DNA of 64,000 nt from Nereocystis luetkeana. Its lineage: Eukaryota > Sar > Phaeophyceae > Laminariales > Laminariaceae. Where the stretch lies: NCBI GenBank assembly GCA_031213475.1, contig JARUPZ010000013.1, positions 620,001 through 684,000 of the forward strand, in the 5' to 3' direction. This document shows, one piece after another, positions 35,401 through 47,400 of this stretch; position 1 is the first letter of the stretch; each line of letters begins with the position of its first letter. The translations under genes were made by a program, and so were the position numbers. The notes beneath the pieces are model-generated. The model was not told the origin of the DNA and did no database searches. It saw nothing but the letters and a program-made list of their open reading frames with translations.

Positions 35401-38400
35401 GCAGGAAAAAGCACCCCAAAATAAAACATCGTACTCGAGGTAGGCTCTGGAAAAAATAGTGTTCAGAGTGCTCACGTGCTCGATGCATGGATACTTGAGT
35501 AATATCATATTGAGGAGTTCCACCGAGAAAAAAATGCGTGTTTCGCTGCGGTACACTCAACGGTCTAAGCGGTGTTTGGTCATCTCGCCTTTTCTTCTTT
35601 CTTTCCTTCTTCCGCATGCGACAACGATAATATGTACTGGTATGTATATACCGTTGGAGCTCCTAAATCAAAACAAAAATTTGGACCTGTACACCTTAGC
35701 ACGACATTATCTCATGAAGTTCTTGAGAACCGGAACTGACCTGCGGCGATGGGTTGAACTTTGTCCGCCCTAGCTTTCCGAGCGACGCTAAGCGCAGCAC
35801 CCTGGCGATGCGGAAGATGCGGATGACCCTTAGGCCTGAATAGAACCCCCCCACCTAGAGGAGGCGCACGCGACCCCAGGAAGGAGAGGGAGAGGAGGTG
35901 ACGAAACACGGAAAATCGAACGAATACACCACATGCATGCGTCCCTGAGCATTCCTATGTACGGCAAAATGTTGCTGCCCTTTTAGGACCCTAGTCCCGT
36001 TTTGGGGACACACCAGTCAACTCCAAGTCATTTATCCCCAAAACGGGACTGCAGTCCCTGAAGGGTTAACATTACTTCCTAGTAAGAAGAGTCGCTTCAG
36101 CTATTTTAGCGAGGTTGTGTGGCTTTTCACAAGTCTAAATGTCACAAGTCTAAATGTGGCAGTAGATAAACTATGTTGATCGCCAATAAGGTGCTGCTGA
36201 TGGTGGTGGTCTCACATTAGCTCATTTCCCTCAAGTCTAGCTCGTGGTGCGCAACACAAGGGGCTACCCTAAAATGCGTACCGATGGAAGAAAGTAAGCA
36301 AGTACAAACAAATGTAAGCAAAATGATTAATAAGCTCGCCACAGTTCCACGAACAAAAAAAGGTGCATTGTGTCAATTTAACTCGTTGCTGCCGCGGAAA
36401 CGAAGGAAGCAAGCTGTTTGCGGCCTCGGAACACGTGAGCATGTCGACCCGACCTAATCCCGAGAGGAACAGGTGCGGTGACAGATAGCCACCCGGATGA
36501 GCCTTTACCCTCCGCACCATTTTAAAATAATGTTTGTTCCCCCGCCACGCCATTTTGGTTCCAGTTTTACCCGTCGGCGCCATTTTGGTTACATTTTTTG
36601 CCCAGCCGCGCTATTTTGACTGCGTGTTGACTACGTTTTAACCATCCGCGTTATTTTAGTTGCTCGCTTTTTAGCAGCGCCATTTTAGCTTCGTTTTTAC
36701 CACTCATGAGCCAGAGGAAGAAAACACGACAGAAAAAAAAGGTCGACTTCTCGAGCCGCGCGTCTGCTTGCGACCCATAATGACGAGAGGAGTGTGTTTC
36801 CAGACCCGTCAAACATTGAGGCTCATCGCTTCAAGAGTCTCTCGATGTCACCTAGCAAACCGCTTAACAAAGAAAATGTAAGCTGAATTCGGTAACGTAC
36901 GCAAATGTGATAGTGTGGTTCCTTTTTTTCGCATCCGCCGTAAGATTAACAAACCAAACTGCGTGCGACCCTAGGTGGATCGTTGAGAGCTTGCGTTGAA
37001 TACTAAGGTGCGTGCGTAACTAGTATTAATCAGAGTTGCCCTGCCTATGTTGAGTGATACGGTACCAGACCTTTAATAAGAACGCAGGATAGTGGTGACG
37101 GGGTTCCGGCCTTCTCATCAGAAAGCAGGATAATGGTGACACCATACGAGGTACCGGCCCTTGAATAAACAAAGCAGGATACTGGTCATACGGTAGCTGC
37201 CCTCAAACAAGAAACCAGGGCCAAATATCACACAAATGTTGACTGTCGTGCCAAGCATAGCAAGACGTCGTATTTCGCCAGCCAACTAATAAAAACTGCC
37301 AACAGCCGTGAACTCCAGGGAAGGCATGCCTTAATCCCGGCCCTACAGTAGTGAACGAACCTGTATCTTATTTATCTAAGATTTAGGTTTTCAGCAAGCA
37401 GCTCGACGCAAGTCAACGAGCGAAGGAAGGGCTGAAGAATTCTCACGATACAGATGCAAGGCACGGAGCGTAGTGGGGAGGGGGGGGAAGAGATCCTGCT
37501 ATATATGCGTACCCGGATCTGAGTTACAACTACTGTATTAGTCGGAGGGAGGGCGAAGATGCCAAAAAAGAAGGGCGATATTTATACCATGGTATATTTT
37601 TGAGTAAGTGCAACACCGCGCCTGCATGGTGCTCTCGACAAGGTTGAGCAAGGTGATGACGAAGTCGAACGCGTTGTAGCCGTCGGAGAAGTACCCGATC
37701 GGCCCGAGCAGCCCCAGCTTGAAAACCGTCTCGATCGCGAACATGACGGTGAAGGCTTTGTTCAGCTAGGGAGGAGGAGGAGGAGGAGGAGGAGGAGGAG
37801 GGGGGGGGGGGGAGAACAAACAAAACGCGTCACGAAAGCCGCACTCGGAGTAGGGTTTCAAGACGTCCGAACGTTGTTTCGTTTGTGGTGATACACTCCG
37901 AGCATCTTAAGATGTCCAGGTGCGGGTCGGTATGAACGATGGAACAATCCGTTTTTGGTCCAAACATGCTTGAATACGTCGGAAACGGAAGAGGTGGCAT
38001 CGCCCTTCCTTGCCGCGATGTTCGTCAGACTTTTCAGGCTATAACAAGAGCCACGCTGAAAGAAAACCATGGCCCTCCCGCCCCTCCACTCCCCTTCTGA
38101 GTCCGGCTGCTGTAGGGAGGGGGTAGCTTACTGGTGCATACTGTGTAACAGTACGGTACTGCGGTGACCAGTAGAGTACTGCTGAGTCAGACTCCTCACA
38201 TAAAGACTCTGTGCCTCACCACACCGAAAATCCGATGGTATTGAGGAAACTTGTACTGGTATGCGCCACGATCCGACCAACAACCCTTTTGGATGGGGCG
38301 TGTCACTAGAAACTTGCGTTATATTCATTGGGCCATTGGGATTACTGTACACAGATACTGGGTAGTTCTTCAGTTGAGGAAGTATTGCGCCAAAACGCGT

Positions 38401-41400
38401 CCCCTCTACTACTGCAGTATGACTCAGCAGTACTCTACTGGTCACCGCAGTACCCTACTGTCATACCAGATACAGTATATACCAGTAAGAGCACCCCCTC
38501 TACCGTAGCATGACTCAGTAGCGATCTACTGGTCACAGCAGTGTCCTACTGTTACACAGTACGTTGCGCAGTACGTTGCGCCCAAAAATAACCAGCACCC
38601 CCTTTATCGTAGCTTGTCCCAGCAGTACCCTACTGCTGATCGCAGTACCCCACTGTTACACAGTAGTACTATCAAATAGGTATGAATACATATATATCGC
38701 AATCTACTGTTCACAGTAGTGCCCTACTGTTACACAATACGTTGTGCCCAAAAATAGTCAGTACCTTCTCAATCGTGGAGTGACCCAGCAGTACCCTACT
38801 GGTCCCCGCAGTGCCATACTATTACACAGGAGTACTAGGTGTGTATACTTCAGTAAAAGTATCTCCTCCCACCTTAGCATGGCTCAGCAGTGCTATACTG
38901 GTCCACAGCAGTACCCTACTGTTACACAGCAGTACGTTCCTCCCAAACGTACCCCCTCCATCGTACAACAGTATCGCATGCGAATACCTCCACCGACACA
39001 CTCTCACTCACCCCTGTCAGCGCCTCTTCCTTGCTCTCGCTCGCCCCCGCGTGGTCTAGAGAAAGCACGAAAGCGTTCAGGAAAATAAGCGAGTAGACGG
39101 TGAGAGAAAAGGGTCCCAGTTCCAGGAGCACTGCCTTCCGCAGGCGGATCAGGAGCGGGCTGTCGGGGAAAGGGGTCCATCGTGGAGAAGGCGGTTCTTC
39201 TTCGGGCTCTTCTCGGATGTCCCCTCGTCGCACCGCCGCGAGGCGCTGGAAAGACTGTTGTCGACCAAAATCATCGAAAAGGTTTGGAACATGCGCGGCA
39301 AGTGTAGTGAATATTTCGTGAGTTACAGGTTGGGGGAAATACGCGATACGTGTAGTGTCTGGTGAGTCATAGGTTGGGGAAAGGCTAAGCACGTGTCCGG
39401 AGTGTTTCGTAAGTCAAGGGTGGGAAAAGCACGATACTTGTACGTAGTGATTCGTACTTCAAGAACCCTGGGCGTTCAAGGCCGCAAAGGCGTTGGAAAA
39501 ACAGGCAACATACGCGGTACGTGCAATGTTCAGAGGCTCTGCAATGTTGATGCCGCGAGGCGTTGGAAATGATAGGCGGCCGGATCTGGAGGTGGGAAAC
39601 TCGCGACATAGATAAGAGAAAAGGACGTTATAATACGTGTGGTGTGTATGAACAGTACACTAGAGCGCGAATAGTATACAAGTAGTAAATGACAAGAATT
39701 GTTCACTATCTTGAAGCAGGATATAAGGTAGTGTCTCGCAAGTTCAGACCATATTAGACGCTACCCACTCCGCGCATTCCTCCGGCACAGCAGGACACGG
39801 GAGGGTCGTAGTTGCGAATTTGTGGAGCGCTTTATCAATACCACATATTTCGGGTTATTCGCCTTAAGGTTTGGGACTGGGGTCGTTCGGGCTGATGAGA
39901 TAGGCCAATCTCCTGACCTGCTCTGGAGAAAATTCTCCCTCTTACCATCGGCCGTTCGAGTCTATGAACGAGCGAGCCTCGCTTGCTTATAACACCGCCA
40001 CAGCTGTATCGATCGTTTTCAAACTCGGTTCGCACGGCCCGCTACGTGGTGCCACGATAGCAAAGTAGACGGTAGCTGCAAGAAGCGCTAAACCGATTGA
40101 TGTGAACGGATGGACCACACACATGCGCTCGCGGCAAACTGCACCCGCCCCAACTTCCACCTACCTCCGGCCACGGTCGCGAGATTAAAAGGCTCGAGGG
40201 CTCTTCAAAGAAAAAAATCTGGCGGGAAATTAGGCGAGAAAATACTGTAATGAAATAATCGTCTGATTGTGATACCATGACCATCTGCTATAAGCTACTT
40301 ATTATAAGGTGTTAAAAGAGGGTTTCTTTTCCGGAAACTAAGGGTCTCCATTTCAGAAAATAAGCGTATTTATTTCGAAAACTAAGAGTTTCTATTTCGG
40401 AGGTTATGTTTGTCCGCCCGCCTTCCCCCCCCCGCGCCTTTCTTTGGGCGACATAGATACCGCAGCAGTATGATAGTGCTGCCAGCACACACACTCACAG
40501 ATCCCTTCGCGTAGCGTAAAAGAGTCAGACTAGCGCTCCTCCTCCTCTTCCCCCCCCCCTCCCCTCAACGACTCCCTACTGGCAGCGTGCAAGAGTCAGA
40601 TATCGCTCCTCCCCCCCCCCGGATGCCTCCCCGCGCGCAGCGTGGGCAACGCCCTCTCCCCCCCCGCCGCCACCCAGCGAGTAGCGTGCAAGAGTAAAGG
40701 AAACGTTTCCCCCCCAATGACTTCGTGTGCGTAGCGTGCAAGGGCCAGGCTGGCACTCCTCCCCCCTCCCACGCACGCGCATGCCTTCCTGCGCGAATCA
40801 TGCGGGGGTCTGACAAGCGCCCCCCACGACTTCCTGCCCGCGCATCGCGCAAGAAATTATCAAACTAACGCTGTGTCACCAAGTCCAGGTCCTTTGCCAC
40901 TAACACTTCACAGGGGCAACCCGTTCAGGACTGCAGCCCCGTTTTGGGACGGACTGCTTAGATTTTGAATGGTTTGTTCCCCAGAAGGGACTGCAGTCCT
41001 AAAAGGGCTAAACGCTTGCTACAATATATAGTGGTAGCACTTCTTTTCTTTCACCAAAATGTTCGCTGGGGTTGCCCAACCATTGCACGTACCGTTTTAT
41101 TTTTCGCCCTTGTTATTCGTTGTGTACCTTAGCTCTTCGGGTTGGCCTTTTCCCATGTTTTCTGTATCAAAAACGTTTTTTGGGTGGCATACTACAGTAA
41201 CGGCATACTAATAGTGCAGAGGTCCTCGAGCAGCATGGTGCACTCCTACCGTACATGCGTGTGACAATCAATATATAGAGCGTATTGTTTCTTTCGATAT
41301 TTCTCACTTTCGTAGAAATTTGTGCGTCGTGCCTGTCGTATCCACGATGACATGGCACGGCATTGTCTACTCTGCTTACTGCATACCAGGCATCAATGTA

Positions 41401-44400
41401 GTATATATGTGTCGGTAGTTTTGTGACCACATGTTTTGTATCTCTCTAGGATCGGATAATAGGCACCGAGACTGGTTGTGCTGGATGTCGACGGGTAGAA
41501 AGGACGGTTTAATGTGGAGAACACACACACTGTTGGTGTGTGCACCCGTGCTATGTGCCGTACGTAGCATGCATCCAGAGCTCTATTGGTCGTGTGATCT
41601 CGATCCGGGTTTCCAGAGACCGCAGCTGCAAGAAACAGAATGAGCAATCCCATGGGCGAGGTTGGTTTCATCGAAGCATATCGGTAAAACCGAAGCAATA
41701 CGGCATGGCAAATTGCCTTATTTGGGCACTTCCTCGGTTGAGAATCCTCATCGGTCATGACATTTGCCTTGAAGGGCAAAAAGTGTACGCTTATGGTAGC
41801 ACCTACCCGGGGCTCACCGCAATTTCATTAGCCTCCATCTTGGAGTACTCGTTGAGGAGCGTCTCGAACTCGCTTGCGCGCTTTCCCTTGTTATCCTTCA
41901 CGTTTGTCTTGGTGCTGTCCTCCGCCTGAGCGGCGAGCCTCTTCCGCTTATCCTCCCGCTGGATGGCTGCCTCCAGCTTCGTCGACAGGACAGCCGGGAA
42001 CATCTGTGTTATGGTAATGATATGAAGGATGAAGGTGCACACAACGGACAGACCAAGACAGATCACAATCTGAATCGTCTGTGCCGGCGAGTGTTTCGCG
42101 CTCCTCGAGGGGTATATCGAGGTGGCAGTATTGCAGACATCCGACAGATCAAGATATACTGCAGATCATCTGTGTTTGGACATATCAATATCTAGATCGT
42201 CCGTGTTGGGACAGATCAATATCTAAACCATTTTTATTCGGATAGATCAAGATCTAGATCATCCGTGTTGGGACATATCAAGATCTAGATGATCCATGTT
42301 CGGATAGATCAAGATCTAGATCATCTTTGTTCGGTCAGATCAAGATATAGTTCATCCGTTTGCGGACAGATCAAGATCTAGACCATCCGTGTTCGGACAG
42401 ATCAAGATCTACTGTACATGGTCCGTGATACGATAATGCTGCATACTTCGAACAGGAAAATATATAGATACCGTGTGTGGCAATGTTGCAGACATCGGAC
42501 ACATCACGATTTGTTTATCGTCTGTGTGGAAACGCTGGACACATCGGAAAAACAGATAACGATCTAGCTATCTACAATCGATCATCTAGGTCCCATCCTG
42601 CCGTTATGAAACGCTTGTGAAGTATCTGTGCTTGTACAAATCCCACCTATGAGACATGTGCTAGGTCATGCAGACTATACACCTCTCACCCGGAAACATG
42701 ATCTACATAGCTCATACATATCATAAAGGTCATACAGATCATACATATCATTCCTAGCCAACTACCAGGCAATAAATAGTCGGTAACTTGTAGTCAGCCA
42801 GCTCACGCGCAGCCTTAAATGACTATGGTACTCGAGATGCGGGATACTGACGGAGACAAGAAGAACGTTCCCGAGAATAAGAAGGAGAACGAAAAAAATC
42901 CAGGTTGCCTCGCCCGCCGCATCTTGCGTGCTCCACATCGTCTCCTGCCACCCGTCCAGCGACACCACTTGAAACACCTGCGTTTCGATTGAGGGAGTGA
43001 AATGAATCACAGAATAAATAGAGAAAGACAAAAAGAAAAAGAAAAATGAAAAATCGAGGAAACTACCAATACTCCGAGCCTGACGGATTTTTTCAATCTC
43101 CCCCAACAAGCCGGGAGAAAAATATGGATACGTACCAGGTGTTTGCTTGGAGTTTATTGCGATTGGCGTGGCATTTATGAGAATGCAGTTGGTGCTACAG
43201 TACTTATTTGGTGCAGGTGCCGCAGAAACACAGCAGCATTCGACGAGGCTATGGACGACCGCTCGATCGGTGGTCTACACTCTAGGATGTGCCCGTTTTT
43301 ACGTATGGCCAAGGATCCAGCATGTTGAAAGTCTGTCGAACAGTATATTACCGTAGCCGTTTAAGATTCAATTTGTAGGTCGGGGGGCCGTAACGCGCTT
43401 CAGGAGCCGCAAATATCAGCGAGTCAGATCGTGTAATCCCAGCTACGGTATATTGGTCAAACTCATCCATGCTTACTGTAGGACAAAGCACGATCTAGAT
43501 AATCTAACTCCTCACCTGCCGTTATGATAAGTCCTGCAGGATCTGCATAATACAGGCCCAACCCGGGAAATATGCCCTAGAGAATGCAGTTCATACGGCT
43601 CCCCTGCGGTAACATGAGCTAGATGATACAGCTCATAGATACCAGGGATCGACCTGCTCTGAAAGATCTAGATATCAATATGCCATGTACCTGGTAAGAA
43701 ATCAACATATATCCGAGGCGTGAACTCATCCTACAGCGGTTGATACGTCGGCGTCTGAGGTAGCAAGCGGTCCGCGATATAACCGTTGAGGTAGCCGTTG
43801 AGGGGGCGACGCGAGAGTGAAACAACGAAAAAAAAAGAAGAGAAAACGACTCACTGTGCACTCCTCCCCAAGGTCAGAATTCTCAACGAACCAGAAAAGG
43901 TGAGATTTCTGGACGAATTGCGAAAGAAAATTTGGTTTTGTTTAAGAACTATGTCTGCGTACGTGGGTCTAGTCCGCGATGCCCCCCCGTCATACGACTA
44001 CCGCCATGCATGACATGAGTGCACCCCCTGTCTGGAACTCCAAAAAGAAAAGTAGGACGTGCCGTCTTTTTTTTAACTCCTTGAGCTATTGTATTTTTTT
44101 CTCTCAAGCCTCAGAACCCTTCCCGGACGTTTGAGGATTTTGCGCCATGTGACGTAGAAATCAAGAAAATCTACTGTAGTTCCACACCTGACGTTACGAG
44201 AGGTGGTGCAGGATTTGCGTATCATCTATCCGACCCAGGAAACGCGTGCGAGAGCATGCAGATTTAATGGCTCCCAGACGTTACCATGAGCTACCGTAGA
44301 TGATACATATCGGCAATTTACTTGCCCTGAAAGATTTAGACCAACCAAGTGTCGACAGATGATCTATCTGATCTATCTGATCTGTCAGAGGTGTGACGCT

Positions 44401-47400
44401 GTTTTAAAGGAACGACTGCTCTTCTGTCGAGGTTGAGCTCTTGCTGCTACCTGCAGCATGGCGTGCCAAATGTCCTGGTAGCCCGTCACCCCGTGATTCA
44501 ACGCGACTCGCCCCGCATCCTCGCACGAGTACCCGTCGGGACAGGAGTAGCCGCCGCCGCAGACCAGTCTTTCGCTGAGAGTTTCGAGCGTCGCGCTGTC
44601 GACGCATGTGTAGCTGAAGGCGTCGGCCCAGTAGGTGTACCTGTGTCGTTTCACGCGAAGCGGGCGTTGCAAGCGTTGATTCTGAGCAATGCCACGGTAG
44701 TGGTGGTGCCTTATTTTGTGAGGTCACTTGCATCGCTCACACGAGGAGCTCGATGCCCCAACCGAATCATGACTCCAAAAAAATGTGTTCCTGCAACCCG
44801 ACCAGTCATATGCTCTATCGATAGTCCAAAAACAATTATAGTACAGTAGTAACGATATCATGCTACCGGGAGCACCCTAACGGTATCATTTTACCGGTGC
44901 CGAAAAGGGCAACCTATACCGTGAGATGAGTCTACAGCAGTAACTGTTGCTATAGTTCACTTTGACATCGGCGGCAGATAACTTCCTTCTCGCGGAGTAA
45001 CTCGCACGCCAGCTGCCCGGGGAGCTCACCCAACATTCCCGAAGAAGAGCAGCACGCACCCTACGCACAGGAAAAGGGTGTTCACCACCTTGAAGGCGCT
45101 TATAACGGTTTCGAACAGCAGCTTGACCTGCCCCCCCGGCGTCAACGAATCCGGGAGCAACCAAGGGAAAAGCGCGCGGATGGGGTCGGCGCATTCCGTC
45201 CAGAACATATCTTTGCAACAAATGCGTCCCTCGACGGTTGACGGTCTAATGCTGTACCGTAGGTTCGGCCCCGAGCAATGCCTTATAAGGGTGGTGCCTT
45301 ATATGTTGGGGTCCTCATATGGTTGGAGCTCAATATCTCGCCCCGAACATGACTGCGAAGACGTTTATTCTCGCCACCCGACCAACAAGTTGATTTCTAT
45401 GCAACACAGAGTGGTCTTTATACAAACATGCCAACTCGGGGGAACGTAGTACTACATACCAGGGTAGTAATTAGGACCTTTTTTTTCAGCAAGATTGCTG
45501 GAATATACATAGGCTTTTGTGTGAACGATGGGTCTTTCTTTCTGTGGCCCCTCGATTTATTGTAGTACCTGGTACAAATTATCACACCAGCCGGTAGTTT
45601 TTGGCTTGAGGAGTTTAACCGGTCAGGAACATTTTGTCCCTCTCCCAGACGTGCAACCCCTACCATGGGGTGCGTCGCCCGTCAAGGCCTCTTTGTGCAT
45701 ATTGTACTAGTTTTAGTGTAGGGAGTTCCATGATGGCTGTGCATCAAGGGTGTAAGAATAGCGCCAACCGTCATCGTAGCTTAGCAACGATTAATACACT
45801 GGGTTGCCGAATATATTCTTCAGAACAATATCCACGTTGTTAGGGATACACTACTTTCATATAGACTTGGATGGCTTTCGCAGCGGGAGAACGACAAGCA
45901 AAGGAGCCTGAAGATATTCGAAAAAGGAGGCTCGCGTTGCAAGCAACGGTCAACGAAGGTATTACGAAACGGCGGCGCCTGCTCGTATTTCACTGAAACA
46001 AACTATCCATCGCTACAAGCAGTAGCGCATGGTGTTGGCCAGACCTGAACGCGGCAAATATTCATGGCTAACGATGCTCGAACATTGAACACCCTATCTG
46101 TATGTATCGGTACGGCCGAGAGGCACTTTCATCTCGTCAAAAACGCCTAAAATTCTCGTCTATTTCGAAACAACAGTTGGTGTAGGTACTTTTCTACAGC
46201 AGCGGTAGCTAGCACGTCCATCACACTGGATCATGCAAACGCCTCGGTACCAAATCAGGTAAGGAACGTCAAACGCCAATAATACGTGCTATTAATAGTT
46301 TGACATGTGATTATACCACGGCTGTGGTGGGAGGAGGGGTTGCTACTTAGTCACGCCACTCGCGCGATTGGCTCTGTGAGTCAGATCACTTCAAAACGGA
46401 CTTGAACATTTTTTGTTGGGCGCAGCTTAACAAACCCTTTCATGGTGGTGCATACAGCGGAACAGAAAAAAAACAAAAACAGTGGTATAAAAAAAAGGTA
46501 GCCACTTGTTCATTCGCGCGAGTGAGTGGCTTTGAATAAGCCGCTGGAAACAGATGCCCAAAACGTTACTCCCGTACCGTGTCGTACGTAGCCTTGTCTG
46601 AGATGCCTCCACGAGTCCACTTAAAAAACGCAGACTGCGCACCTGCTGTATGTAGGTGATGGCTCGAAGCGGCCGGAGAACGCGCAGGCCTCTCAGCGCG
46701 GATATGTCGAGCGAGCTGGAGGGCCTCACCACCTCGAGCACCAGGCTGACCACACTCTCTACAACAACAATAAAGTCCACCCTATACATCCATAACAAAA
46801 AAACGGCAGCATAGCGTACGTGTTATGATGCAGACGGCGTATACACCAGAGGGACACCGAGCCAACACGGGCAATGCAAGAGGTCATGCCTCTACAGCGC
46901 GGTAGGGGGAGGGGGTTGTGCGTATGTCATGGAGGGCCGTCGCATGACCGTAGACCCTCGCATCCGGGACGGAGCACGTCGGGTCTTCACCGGCTAGGTA
47001 GGCGTTGCTTCCACCTAGGGCGATGCGCCGTGAGGCGTTTGGCGAGTAGCATGAAGGATGAGCTACATCCTGCTCCAAGTACTAAGAACCGCTTGTAAGG
47101 TGGAGTTTCTTGCATATGGACGACTGCGTCAAACTACTCGGTTTGTTTTCCAATGTGGCAATTTCTAGCGATAGCAATGGCGTGCTGTGTAACTGCCTCG
47201 TTGGTGCCTTACCATGCACACACTACGTGATACGACAATCTCCCCTTGTATGGAGTTAAGGTCCTCCGGGTGGGGCACTTTTTCACTCGACATTGTGTGG
47301 CTGACGTGCAGTACACGCCATATATTCAGAGGTGCATCGAACCAACATGAGTAGTGCACGAGCCGTGCCTCCACAGTGAGGTACAAGAGGTGTTTTTACG

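Noticed and set aside
42130-42430. Regularly spaced GATCAAGATCTAGATC blocks reminiscent of a CRISPR array
   Set aside because: The sequence between blocks is itself repeated; it is a minisatellite.
45128-45208. Extension of channel exon 4 to an upstream ATG
   Set aside because: Open frame, but it would insert about 25 residues between S4 and S5; the acceptor at 45,128 gives the family-typical spacing and phase.
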